From: Rhodococcus_D sp039923155
GTDB taxonomy: Bacteria > Actinomycetota > Actinomycetes > Mycobacteriales > Mycobacteriaceae
DNA: 8,109 nt
NCBI GenBank assembly: GCA_039923155.1
Contig: JBDTDI010000052.1
Coordinates: forward strand, 1 to 8,109
Direction: 5' to 3'
Shown: positions 1-7,307 of the stretch, one piece after another
Layout: every line of letters begins with the position of its first letter
Numbering within the stretch: the stretch's first letter is position 1
Position numbers and translations under genes: made by a program
The notes under the pieces: model-generated
What the model was told of the DNA's origin: nothing
The model's input: only the letters and a program-made list of their open reading frames with translations
Databases searched by the model: none

Positions 1-848
1 ACCTGCCACTGGACGGGGTCGGTGTCCTGGAACTCGTCGACCATCACGACGCTGTAGCGGTCCCGGACCCGTTGGCGGGCAACGCCTCCGGTGACGGGGT
101 GGGTCAGGGCGTCGCGGAGCTGGGTGAGCCAGTCGTCGTAGTCGACCAGGCTGCGGGCCCGCTTGCGACGGGCCACCTCGTCCCGCACCGCCTGGGTGGC
201 AGCGCGGCGCCGACCTGGAACTCCCTCCGCACCAGCGGGTTCCAGGCGCGCCTGCCGATCGCTGCCCACCGCGGCCGCTCCAAGGTTCTCCAGCCCGGCG
301 GGGGTGAGGAACGGGGCGGCGGCGCCGCTCGCGTGGGCGAACGCGCGGAGGTAGAGGTCGTCGGTGACCTCCTGACGCAGGTCGTCGATGGTCTCGGTGA
401 ACACCGCGACCGGGTCGGTGTCGGCGGCGGTGCCGAGGCCGGTAAGGACCTGCTGGCAGAACGAGTGGGTGGTCGCGATGGTGGCGGCGTCGAACCCGGC
501 CAGGGCCCGGACCAGCCGTTCGTGGCGGAGCTCGACGTCGCCGGCGTCCCCGGTGGCCAGCAGGGTGAGCACCGGGTCGTCGGTCTGCTTTCGTGCCGCG
601 GCGGGCTCGCGCAGGCCCTGCTCCGCGGTGACCATCCGTTCGCGGACCCGGTCGCGCAGCTCACGGGAGGCGGCGTTGCCGAAGGTGACGAGCAGGAGGT
701 CGGACAGCTTGACGTCCTCGCACACGAACCGGGTGGCCAGGGCCGCCAGGGTGAACGTCTTGCCGGTGCCGGCGCTGGCCTCGAGCACTGTGGTGCCGGT
801 GGGCAGCGGGCCGCACAGGTCGAACGCGGTGGGGCTCTCGATCGTCAT
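1..848 (-). CDS. recB: RecB, N-terminal part of the RecBCD helicase-nuclease beta subunit (runs off the left edge)
   Basis: RecB is the 3'-5' motor and nuclease subunit of RecBCD, which processes double-strand DNA ends in the cytoplasm. About 282 residues are visible, in one frame without stops, beginning with ATG at 848. They contain superfamily 1A helicase motifs: Walker A ASAGTGKT at residues 24-31; motif Ia around 53-66 (LVTFGNAASREL); TIATTHSFC at about 123-131, typical of RecB; and Walker B/motif II VDEFQDTDPVQW at about 270-281, next to the edge. The remaining helicase motifs and the C-terminal nuclease domain lie outside. The ATG overlaps the recC stop as ATGA, and a GGAG ribosome binding site sits eight bases upstream, so translation is probably coupled to recC. 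Residues about 185-225 form a low-similarity, Arg/Ala/Gly-rich stretch, but the frame continues through it into the family-typical DEVARRKRAR and YDDWL segments, so I see no frameshift. RecB rather than AddA/AdnA is favoured by the adjacent recC. Confidence 0.95.
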   Translation of the reverse strand, partial: MTIESPTAFDLCGPLPTGTTVLEASAGTGKTFTLAALATRFVCEDVKLSDLLLVTFGNAASRELRDRVRERMVTAEQGLREPAAARKQTDDPVLTLLATGDAGDVELRHERLVRALAGFDAATIATTHSFCQQVLTGLGTAADTDPVAVFTETIDDLRQEVTDDLYLRAFAHASGAAAPFLTPAGLENLGAAAVGSDRQARLEPAGAEGVPGRRRAATQAVRDEVARRKRARSLVDYDDWLTQLRDALTHPVTGGVARQRVRDRYSVVMVDEFQDTDPVQWQ

Positions 849-3800
849 GACATCTGCTCCGCGGCCAGCAGCGGCTCCCAGAAGCGACGGGAAAGGACGC
901 CGAAGCGGGTGCGTTCACCCTCCCGCTGCTCGTCCAGGCGCGCGGGTTGCTCGCTCCACACGGTGAACGGGGCGCTGGCGCCCCACACCTGGACGTGGTG
1001 GCGGTCCGCACCGGTCCCGGGGACGAAGTCGTTGCCGACCCACTTCTTCGCGGCGGCCTCGAACGGGTCGTCGGGGTTGCGACGGTTCACCGTGTAGGAC
1101 TCGGACGGGTCGGGGTGCAGGGGCAGCGGCTCGCACAGGCCCCGCTCGCGCAGGTCGACCAGCTCGGCCAGCACGCCCAGCGGGTCGGGCGGGGCGACCA
1201 GGGTGGAGGTTCGGGCCCGGCGGCCGTAGCGGCCGACCGTCACCGCCTGTCCGGCCCCCTCGGTGGCCGCGAGGGCCAGGGCGAGCACCCAGGCCTTGGC
1301 GCGCTGCTTCGGGCCCAGGCTCGAGTAGCTGACCGCCACGACGCTGCCGTGGCCCACCTCGCCCCGCACCCCTGCGACCGTGCCGCTGAGCTCGCGTCCG
1401 CCGACCTGGAGCCGGACGTCGACCGTCCGCGCCGGGTCCCGAAGCAGCACAGATGCTTCGGCGGTGAGGGCTTCGACTTTGGGGATCACCTCCGCCAGCT
1501 CGGTGACGGCGAGACGCCCGGGAGGCAACGTCCCGCGCAGGCGCTCGGTGCGCTCGGCGTCGGTGGTGCTCAGTCCGGCCAGGGTGGCGTTCAGCAGCCG
1601 GTTGCCCACGGCCCACCGGGTCAGCCCGTCGAGCTGCAGCGACAGTGCGTCGTCGACCTCGTCGTCCTCGCCGGGCAGGCTGATCTGCAGACGCTGGCGC
1701 AGGTAGGCCCGCACCGGGTGCTCGGCGAAGGAGACGAGGTCCTCCAGGGCCACGGGGCCGGGGCACGGTGGTAGCGCGACACGAGCCGGTGACGGCTGTC
1801 GGGGTGCGGTGGCGGCCAGCGCGCCGGCAAGGTTGACGGGGTCGAAGCTGAACGGGGCCGCCCCGGTGAACTGACGGGCGTCGAAGGGCTGCAACGGGTG
1901 TCGCTGGACGAGCTCGGTGCGGGCACGGCCGGTCATGGTCTCCAGCACGTCGAGCAGCTCCCCGATCGGGACGGCGGGTGGGCGGGTGGCCCCGCTGACC
2001 GGGTCGGCACCGGTGTGCAGTACGAGCACCCGGTCGCCCGCGGAGACCACGGCGTCCAGCAGCAGCTGACGGTCCTCGCTGCGCACGTCGCGCTCGCCGA
2101 TGCACGGGTTGCGGGCCAGCACGTCGTCACCATCGACGGCGCCGACCCGCGGGAACACGCCGTCGTCCATGCCCAGCAGGACCACCACCCGGTGCGGCAC
2201 CGAGCGCATGGGCACCAGGGTGCACACCGTGAGGTTGCCGGTGCGGAAGCTGGCCCGGGTGGGTCGCCCTCGTAGCCGGTGGGCCAGCAGGGCCCGCAGG
2301 TCGGCCAGGCGCAGCACCCCGCTACCTCCGTCCGCGGCGGCGGCGAGCTGGCGGCGGGCCTGCGCGAGCTGCCAGGCGTCGTCGGGGGCGGTGGCGCACA
2401 ACGTGTCCAGGGCGGTGTTCAGCGTGGCCACCCAGTGCTGCACCGGGTGCTCCCCGTCCAGGGCCGCGAGCACGTCCTGCAGCCGGTCGACCAGCTCGGC
2501 GAGGCGGCCGGTGAGCTCGACGTCGCCCGAGTCCACGTCGTCCAGGGGCAACGCGGTGCCCAGCGTCACCGGCTCGTCCTCGGCGGTGGTGACCCCGAGC
2601 AGCACCCGGTCCAGGCCGGTGCGCCAGGTGTTCTGCACCGTGGAGCCGAGGTGGAAGCGTTCGCGGGTGCTCTCGTCCAGGCCCCAGCGCACCCCGGCGC
2701 TCGACACCCAGCCCCGGATGCGTTCCAGCTCGTCGTCGGTGAAGGCGAACATCGCGCGGACGGGGACGGTGGCCGCCAGGTCGAGAACCTGGCTGGCCGT
2801 GACCCGGCTGTGCGCGAGGTCCAGCAGCTGGGCGACGACGTCCAGCAACGGGTTGGTCTGGCGCAGGCTGCGGTCGGCCAGGCGCACCCGCAGTGCCCCG
2901 CCGGGGTGCGGCAGGTCCGCTCCGAGACCGAAGGTGGCGGAGATGAGCGGGGCGAAGGTCTCGACGTCCGGGCACAGGACGAGCACGTCGCGGGGCTCGA
3001 GGGTGGGATCGTCGGCGAACAGCCGCAGCAGCAGCTCCCGGAGCACCTCCACCTGCCGGCCGGGTCCGTGGCAGGCGTGCAGCTCGATGGTCCCGTCGCC
3101 GGGGCCGGGCGCGGGAGGCTGGTCGTCGCGGATGTCGGCCTGCAGCCGGGCGAGCAGGGTGGGTGGGGCGGTGCGAGCCGGTGCCCGGTGGTGGGTGTCG
3201 TGGCGCGGGGGCAGGCGGAGCTGCAGCTCGCGGACGTCGCGGCCGAGGCTGCGCAGCAGCGGGTGCTGCGCGGTGGTCGCGGTCGGGTCGGTGCAGCGCC
3301 GGGTGGCCGTCGTCGTCTGCAGCCGCGACCACAGGGCGGGGCTGGGGTGCGGTAGCCACAGGTGCACGTCGCGGTGCTCGGACAGGGCGTCGAGGACGGT
3401 GAGGGCGCGGGTGGGCAGCGCGGTCGCCCCGAACACGCTGAGGCGTGCCGGCAGCCCCACGAGGTGCGGCTGCGCCCGGAGCGTGTCACAGGTCGCGTCG
3501 AGGTGCTCGGCTGGGTTAGGGCCCAGGCGCTCCCGCAGGCGTCGGTACAGCTCGGCCTGCCAGTGCAGGTCTTCAGGCAGCTCGTCGGCGTGGCCGTCGG
3601 TGTCGTCGCCCACAGCCCACGCCGCGACCAGGTTCGGACGTTCCGCGGCGTAGGAGCGGAACAGCTGCGCCAGGTGGTCGGCGGTTGCCCACCGGCGGCC
3701 GCGGCGCGGAGCAGCGCGGGCCTCGTCGTCGGCGCCGAGGTGGTGGGCGAGCAGTGCGCACCACGGTTCGTCGACGCAGGCGTCGATGACCTCCAGCAGC

Positions 3801-4093
3801 GCCCAGGTGGGGTTCGTCCACGCCTCGTCGCGGGGCGCGGTGCCGGTGGCCGCGCCCACCGCCTCGTTGACCAGCGCCGCAGCGGAGGGAAAGCGCACCC
3901 CGGCGCAGATGCCGTCGTGGTTCCCCCCCGCGCCGAGCACCGTGGAGAGGCGTTGGGCCAGCCACCGCTCGACCCCGGGTGAGGGCACGGCGACGACGTC
4001 GGTGGCGAACGGGTCGGCCGGCGGCTCGGTCAGCACCAGCGCGAGGGCAGCCACCAGCTCGGAGGTCCGTTCCGCGCGGTGGAGTTGAAGCAC
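845..4093 (-). CDS. recC: RecC, RecBCD gamma subunit
   Basis: RecC is the non-catalytic scaffold of RecBCD. It splits the DNA strands and, in enterobacteria, reads the Chi sequence. The 1082-residue product is close to the roughly 1120 residues of E. coli RecC. Family landmarks appear in order: VAVPSPGVERWLAQRL at 34-49; LVLCPDVETFAPLISATFG at about 371-389; ADRSLRQTNPLLD at about 406-418; GWVSSAGVRWGLDE at 461-474; CTLVPMRSVPHRVVVLLGMDDGVFPR at about 624-649; GERDVRSEDRQLLLDAV at 666-682; and a C-terminal nuclease-like region starting near EHPVRAYLRQRLQ at 791-803. No Walker A is seen, as expected for a degenerate helicase fold. The start is GTG at 4093: an in-frame TAG at 4103-4105 rules out a longer protein, and a later start would remove the conserved N-terminus. 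There is no clear Shine-Dalgarno sequence, which suits leaderless translation. It overlaps recB by four bases. The C-terminal third is less conserved than the rest, as usual for RecC. Confidence 0.96.
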   Translation of the reverse strand: MLQLHRAERTSELVAALALVLTEPPADPFATDVVAVPSPGVERWLAQRLSTVLGAGGNHDGICAGVRFPSAAALVNEAVGAATGTAPRDEAWTNPTWALLEVIDACVDEPWCALLAHHLGADDEARAAPRRGRRWATADHLAQLFRSYAAERPNLVAAWAVGDDTDGHADELPEDLHWQAELYRRLRERLGPNPAEHLDATCDTLRAQPHLVGLPARLSVFGATALPTRALTVLDALSEHRDVHLWLPHPSPALWSRLQTTTATRRCTDPTATTAQHPLLRSLGRDVRELQLRLPPRHDTHHRAPARTAPPTLLARLQADIRDDQPPAPGPGDGTIELHACHGPGRQVEVLRELLLRLFADDPTLEPRDVLVLCPDVETFAPLISATFGLGADLPHPGGALRVRLADRSLRQTNPLLDVVAQLLDLAHSRVTASQVLDLAATVPVRAMFAFTDDELERIRGWVSSAGVRWGLDESTRERFHLGSTVQNTWRTGLDRVLLGVTTAEDEPVTLGTALPLDDVDSGDVELTGRLAELVDRLQDVLAALDGEHPVQHWVATLNTALDTLCATAPDDAWQLAQARRQLAAAADGGSGVLRLADLRALLAHRLRGRPTRASFRTGNLTVCTLVPMRSVPHRVVVLLGMDDGVFPRVGAVDGDDVLARNPCIGERDVRSEDRQLLLDAVVSAGDRVLVLHTGADPVSGATRPPAVPIGELLDVLETMTGRARTELVQRHPLQPFDARQFTGAAPFSFDPVNLAGALAATAPRQPSPARVALPPCPGPVALEDLVSFAEHPVRAYLRQRLQISLPGEDDEVDDALSLQLDGLTRWAVGNRLLNATLAGLSTTDAERTERLRGTLPPGRLAVTELAEVIPKVEALTAEASVLLRDPARTVDVRLQVGGRELSGTVAGVRGEVGHGSVVAVSYSSLGPKQRAKAWVLALALAATEGAGQAVTVGRYGRRARTSTLVAPPDPLGVLAELVDLRERGLCEPLPLHPDPSESYTVNRRNPDDPFEAAAKKWVGNDFVPGTGADRHHVQVWGASAPFTVWSEQPARLDEQREGERTRFGVLSRRFWEPLLAAEQMS
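857..860 (-). promoter_or_regulatory. Ribosome binding site of recB
   Basis: A GGAG core lies eight bases before the recB ATG, inside the last codons of recC. It supports the choice of the ATG at 848 and would allow both reinitiation after recC and independent ribosome entry. Confidence 0.6.
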
Positions 4094-4099
4094 GGGGAC

Positions 4100-4127
4100 T
4101 GTCTACAGCACGGGGCTGACATGTCGA
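4100..4127 (-). promoter_or_regulatory. Candidate recC promoter, PafBC/RecA-NDp-like, giving a leaderless transcript
   Basis: On the minus strand ATGTCAGCC (4122-4114) is followed by exactly eight bases and then TAGACA (4105-4100). The actinobacterial RecA-independent damage promoter consensus is TTGTCRGTG, eight bases, TANNNT. The match covers the TGTCAG core, the exact spacing and TA of the -10; it misses the first T, the final TG of the upstream element and the last T of the -10. The same stretch can also be read as an ordinary promoter with -35 TCGACA (4127-4122), a 16-base spacer and the same -10. Six bases separate the -10 from the recC GTG, so the transcript would start at or next to the start codon. 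No LexA-type GAAC-N4-GTTC box is visible in the gap. Confidence 0.5.
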
Positions 4128-4140
4128 GGTCCGCAAGAGC

Positions 4141-4160
4141 AAAAGGATTTCAGAAAACCT
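4141..4160 (-). terminator. AT-rich inverted repeat, possible terminator or operator
   Basis: Read on the minus strand, AGGtTTTctgAAAtCCT (4160-4144) forms a seven-pair stem with one mismatch and a three-base loop, followed by three further T residues. It lies between the end of the transporter operon and the recC promoter. The stem is weak for a terminator in a high-GC genome, so an operator or an AT-rich upstream promoter element is an equally fair reading. Confidence 0.3.
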
Positions 4161-4163
4161 ATT

Positions 4164-4188
4164 GTGCGGTGGAGGAACTACGCCGCAC
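4164..4188 (-). terminator. GC-rich hairpin downstream of the transporter operon, possible terminator
   Basis: GTGCGG (4164-4169) and CCGCAC (4183-4188) are perfect inverted repeats around a 13-base loop; an additional C-G pair inside is possible after one mismatch. On the minus strand the hairpin is followed after six bases by a short T run (GGTTTT). This resembles a weak rho-independent terminator for the importer operon, but the T tract is short and not directly attached to the stem. Confidence 0.35.
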
Positions 4189-4244
4189 GATGCGGGACGT
4201 GCTGACGCTGAGGCGGGCGTGGACGAGGCGCTGAGCCCCTGGGG

Positions 4245-5288
4245 TCACCCTGCGGGTTGACGGCGGACTTCGGGGCCCACCGGGGCACCGTCAGAGGTGA
4301 TGAGCGGAAAGTGGCACGCAGTGAGCCGCCCGGGCGCCACCGCGACCAGCGGCGGACGCTCCACCTCGCACCGGGCCTGGGCGTGTGGACAGCGCGGGTG
4401 GAACGGGCAGCCCGTCGGCTTGTTCACCGGGTTGGGCACGTCACCGACGAGGACGATCCGCTCGGGGGCCAGATCGGTCGTGCCGTCGTCGATCTCCGGC
4501 GCGGCCGACAGCAGGGCCTCGGTGTAGGGGTGGGCCGGCGCGTCGTAGAGGTCGTCGGCCTCCGCCACCTCCACGATCTCCCCGAGATACATCACCGCGA
4601 TGCGGTCGGACACGTGTCGCACCACACCGAGGTCGTGGGCGATGAACACGTAGGTCAGACCAAGCTCGTCCTGCAGGTCCGCAAACAGGTTCAACACCTG
4701 CGCCTGGATGGAGACGTCCAGCGCCGAGACCGGTTCGTCGGCGACGATGAGCTGGGGGTCGACGGCCAGCGCTCGGGCGATGCCCACCCGCTGTCGCTGC
4801 CCCCCGGAGAACTCGTGCGGGTAGCGGTCCACGTGGTCGGCTGACAGGCCCACCATCTCGAACAGCTCGGCCACCCGCGCAGCGATCTGACGGCTGCTAC
4901 GTCCCCCGGCCACCTCCATCCCCTCGGCGACCATGTCACCGACCCGACGGCGCGGGTTCAACGAGGAGTACGGGTCCTGGAAGACGAGCTGGACGTCGCG
5001 GCGCACGGGTCGCAGCCTCCGCCGCGAGAGCGTCGTGATGTCGCGCCCAGCCAGCTCCACCCGTCCGGACGTCAGGTCGGTCAGGCGCACCAAGCAGCGA
5101 CCCAAGGTGGACTTTCCGCAGCCTGACTCGCCCACGATGCCCAGGGTTTCCCCCTTTCGCACCTGGAGCGACACCCCGTCGACGGCGTGCACGACTGGTC
5201 TCGCCCCGCGTCGCAACGACGACCCACCCACCGGGAAGTGCTTGACGACATCGGTGGCCTGCAACAGCACCTCACCGCGCTCGGTCAC
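4245..5288 (-). CDS. Oligopeptide/dipeptide ABC importer ATPase, OppF/DppF family
   Basis: This is one of the two cytoplasmic ATPases that power a peptide-type (Opp/Dpp) ABC importer. The 347 residues match the family length. Seen in order: Walker A GESGCGKST at 53-61; Q-loop Q104 in FQDPYSSLNPRR, which is the OppF hallmark; signature FSGGQRQRVGIARAL at 160-174; Walker B LIVADE at 180-185; D-loop SALD at 188-191; H-loop histidine 218. After HPYTEALL comes the family C-terminal extension with cysteines at 294, 300, 307 and 325, a pattern reported to hold an iron-sulfur cluster in some dipeptide transporters. Start is GTG at 5288, overlapping the stop of the upstream ATPase as GTGA and preceded by a strong AGGAGG seven bases away. 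It is the last gene of the operon. The substrate may be peptides, but nickel, sugars or other small molecules use the same family. Confidence 0.93.
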   Translation of the reverse strand: MTERGEVLLQATDVVKHFPVGGSSLRRGARPVVHAVDGVSLQVRKGETLGIVGESGCGKSTLGRCLVRLTDLTSGRVELAGRDITTLSRRRLRPVRRDVQLVFQDPYSSLNPRRRVGDMVAEGMEVAGGRSSRQIAARVAELFEMVGLSADHVDRYPHEFSGGQRQRVGIARALAVDPQLIVADEPVSALDVSIQAQVLNLFADLQDELGLTYVFIAHDLGVVRHVSDRIAVMYLGEIVEVAEADDLYDAPAHPYTEALLSAAPEIDDGTTDLAPERIVLVGDVPNPVNKPTGCPFHPRCPHAQARCEVERPPLVAVAPGRLTACHFPLITSDGAPVGPEVRRQPAG

Positions 5289-6346
5289 TCGAACTCCTCC
5301 TCCTCGGGCACCACGATTGCCTGCTGACCCGGGTCACCCGCAGCCATCGCGGCCTCGTCGAGCGAGTGCCGCAGCTCGCCCCGACGGTCCCGCGGCAGCC
5401 AGCACGCATCGAGATGGTCGGCGCCCTCCAGCGGCGGCCGCTCCGCGCAGCTGTCGTGGGCGAACCGACACCGAGGGGCGAAGGCGCAGCCTGGGGAGAC
5501 CGCCAGCGCGGAGGCGGGCGTCCCCGGGATGGCGGGGAGCCGGCGAACGCGCGGCGCGCGTGCCCGGGGCACGGACCCGAGCAGCCCCCAGGTGTAGGGA
5601 TGGCGGGGGTGGTGGAAGACCTCCTGGCGCGGACCCTCCTCGGCTGCGCGGCCCGCGTACATCACCAGGACCCGGTCCGCCAGCTGCGACACCACGCCCA
5701 TGTCGTGGGTGATCAGGATGATCGACGAGCCGTAGTCCTGGCGCAGCCGCCGCAGCAGGTCGAGCACCTGAGCCTGCGTGGTCACGTCGAGCGCCGTCGT
5801 CGGCTCGTCGGCGATGAGCAGCGAGGGGTTGTTGGCCAGCCCCATCGCAATGACCGCACGCTGGCGCATGCCTCCGGAGAACTGGTGCGGGTAGTCGTCG
5901 ACCCGCCGTGCCGGATCGGGGATACCCACCTCGGCGAGCAGCTCGACGGCGCGGGACCGCGCCTCCTTCTTCGACACCGCAGAATGCGCCCGCAGCTGCT
6001 CGGCGATGTGCCAGCCCACGGTGTACACCGGGGTGAGCGAGGTCATCGGGTCCTGGAAGATCATGGCGATGTCGCGGCCCCGCAGGACGCGCAGATCCTT
6101 GTCCGACATCGAGACCAGGTCGCGACCACGGAAGCGGGCGGTCCCCTCGACGGTGCAGTTCGGGTCCCGGATGAGTCCCAGCAGGCTCATCATCGACACG
6201 CTCTTGCCGGACCCTGACTCCCCGACCACCCCCAACACCTCGCCGGGATCGACCGAGAACGACAGGCCGTCGACGGCAACGGCAGTTCCTCGGCGGCTGC
6301 GGAAGCTCACGCGGAGGTCCTCAACCTGGAGCAGCGGCTCAGACAC
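5285..6346 (-). CDS. Oligopeptide/dipeptide ABC importer ATPase, OppD/DppD family
   Basis: This is the partner ATPase of the OppF-like protein; the two would form the nucleotide-binding heterodimer on the cytoplasmic face of the permeases. The product has 353 residues. Seen in order: Walker A GESGSGKS at 42-49; Q-loop Q98 in FQDPMTSLTPVYTVGWHIAEQ, the OppD form; signature FSGGMRQRAVIAMGLA at 156-171; Walker B LLIADE at 176-181; TTALD D-loop at 183-187; H-loop histidine 214. The C-terminal extension after HPYTWGLL carries cysteines at 287, 293, 300 and 315, the same four-cysteine pattern as its partner. Start is GTG at 6346, eight bases inside the end of the OppB-like gene, with only a weak GGTGAG upstream; the next residues (LLQVEDLRVSF) are the normal family N-terminus. 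The last residues, EEEEFE, are unusual and double as the ribosome binding site of the next gene. Confidence 0.93.
   Translation of the reverse strand: MSEPLLQVEDLRVSFRSRRGTAVAVDGLSFSVDPGEVLGVVGESGSGKSVSMMSLLGLIRDPNCTVEGTARFRGRDLVSMSDKDLRVLRGRDIAMIFQDPMTSLTPVYTVGWHIAEQLRAHSAVSKKEARSRAVELLAEVGIPDPARRVDDYPHQFSGGMRQRAVIAMGLANNPSLLIADEPTTALDVTTQAQVLDLLRRLRQDYGSSIILITHDMGVVSQLADRVLVMYAGRAAEEGPRQEVFHHPRHPYTWGLLGSVPRARAPRVRRLPAIPGTPASALAVSPGCAFAPRCRFAHDSCAERPPLEGADHLDACWLPRDRRGELRHSLDEAAMAAGDPGQQAIVVPEEEEFE
5296..5301 (-). promoter_or_regulatory. Strong ribosome binding site of the OppF-like gene
   Basis: AGGAGG lies seven bases before the GTG start at 5288. It is part of a GAG-GAG-GAG-GAG run that also encodes the acidic tail (EEEEFE) of the upstream ATPase. 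It fixes the GTG as the start codon despite the overlap with the preceding stop. Confidence 0.75.
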
Positions 6347-7307
6347 GACTCACCCGTGGGTCGAGCGCGGCGTAGACGAGGTCGACCACGGCGTTGGAGA
6401 GCACCACGAAGAACGCGGCGTACAGGACGGTGCCGAGGATGACCGGCAGGTCGAGGTTCTGCAGCGCCGTGTAGGTCAGACGACCCACCCCGGGAAGCCC
6501 GAACACGACCTCGGTCAACAACGCGGAACCCCCGACGAGGGCCCCGAAGTCGAGGCCGAACAGCGAGACGATCGGGATCAGGGAGCACCGCAGGGCGTGC
6601 CTGATCAGGATCCGCCGTTCCGACACCCCCTTCGCCCGGGCCGTTCGCACGTAGTCCTCGTCGAGCGCGCTCATCATCTCCGAGCGCAGCACCCGGGCGT
6701 AGATGCCCGCGTACAGCACGGCCAGGGTCAGCCAAGGAAACAGCAGGTGCAACGCCCACTGGGCCGGGTTCTGAGTCAGCGGCACGTAACCCAGCGGCGG
6801 CACCCACGAGAAGACGCTGTCGTGCAGCCGGCTCTGCGTGACCAGGTTGACCACCTCGCCCAGCCAGTAGACGGGGATCGACACCCCGACCACACCGACC
6901 AGCACGATCACCGGGTCGGCTGCCCGCCCGCGCCAGGCCGCGGCCAGCGTGCCCATGGCCACACCGACCACCATCCAGATGACCGCCGCCCCCAGCACCA
7001 GGGACAAGGTCACCGGGACCGCAGCCACGATCTGCGGGATGACCCGTACACCGCGGTTGACGAACGACGTCAGGTCACGATCGATGAACAGGTGCTTCAT
7101 CATCAGGGCGTAACGGACCGGAAGGGGCTTGTCGAGCCCGAACTCGGCCCGCACCTGCGCCAAGGTGGCCTGGTCGGCGTTTCGACCCGCGATCCGCGCA
7201 GCCGGGTCGACACCGGGAGTGGCGAAGAAGATCAGGAACACGAGCACCGAGATCGAGACGAGCACAAAGATCGCAGCCCCGAACCGCTTCACGGCGAATC
7301 GCGTCAT
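6339..7307 (-). CDS. Oligopeptide/dipeptide ABC importer permease, OppB/DppB family
   Basis: This is one of two inner-membrane channel subunits of the importer. The 322 residues show a first membrane helix at about 9-29, an extracytoplasmic loop with the OppB-type segment RAEFGLDKPLPVRYALMM at 53-70, then predicted helices near 98-122, 132-157, 184-204, 243-265 and 288-313. The EAA loop that contacts an ATPase is at about 218-246 (DYVRTARAKG followed by a conserved IP near 245). The family end, VDLVYAALDPRVS, is present. The loop segment that usually reads GDLG-S is altered here to DRDLTSF. Start is ATG at 7307, sharing one base with the stop of the OppC-like gene (TGATG), which indicates translational coupling; no strong Shine-Dalgarno is seen. 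The end overlaps the OppD-like gene by eight bases. Confidence 0.93.
   Translation of the reverse strand: MTRFAVKRFGAAIFVLVSISVLVFLIFFATPGVDPAARIAGRNADQATLAQVRAEFGLDKPLPVRYALMMKHLFIDRDLTSFVNRGVRVIPQIVAAVPVTLSLVLGAAVIWMVVGVAMGTLAAAWRGRAADPVIVLVGVVGVSIPVYWLGEVVNLVTQSRLHDSVFSWVPPLGYVPLTQNPAQWALHLLFPWLTLAVLYAGIYARVLRSEMMSALDEDYVRTARAKGVSERRILIRHALRCSLIPIVSLFGLDFGALVGGSALLTEVVFGLPGVGRLTYTALQNLDLPVILGTVLYAAFFVVLSNAVVDLVYAALDPRVSRV

Larger units (their letters stand above)
4094..4244. other. Intergenic gap between the importer operon and recCB
   Basis: This 151-base gap is the only non-coding stretch. It has no convincing small gene. From left to right it contains the candidate recC promoter, an AT-rich patch (about 4141-4164, roughly one third G+C against the very GC-rich surroundings), a GC hairpin, and a GC-rich tail next to the importer stop codon with a short CCCCAGGGG palindrome whose loop is too small to be a sound hairpin. 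Both flanking operons run the same way, so the gap must combine the end of one and the start of the other unless recC is also reached by read-through. Confidence 0.7.

Noticed and set aside
190..310. Possible frameshift in recB, because similarity to known RecB is low here
   Set aside because: Translating through the region keeps one frame without stops and reaches conserved segments (DEVARRKR, YDDWL, VDEFQDTD) on the far side. Other actinobacterial RecB proteins also vary here.
104..664. A closed 186-codon minus-strand frame in the recB region
   Set aside because: The real recB frame is a different one that stays open to the left edge and contains helicase motifs; this frame gives a Pro/Ser/Thr/Arg-rich product with none.
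2100..3653. A 517-codon open frame and a neighbouring 358-codon frame on the plus strand inside recC
   Set aside because: The products are Ser/Arg- and Gly/Val/Gln-rich without family motifs, while the opposite strand encodes a full RecC with conserved blocks throughout.
3923..3929. Run of seven C in recC, and a run of seven G at 7480-7486 in the OppC-like gene
   Set aside because: Both are in frame and the surrounding protein sequence continues normally, so there is no sign of a slippage error or phase-variable switch.
4051..4058. An exact E. coli Chi octamer (GCTGGTGG on the minus strand) near the start of recC
   Set aside because: About one such octamer is expected by chance in both strands of a GC-rich stretch this long, it lies in coding sequence, and actinobacterial RecBCD is not known to use this Chi.
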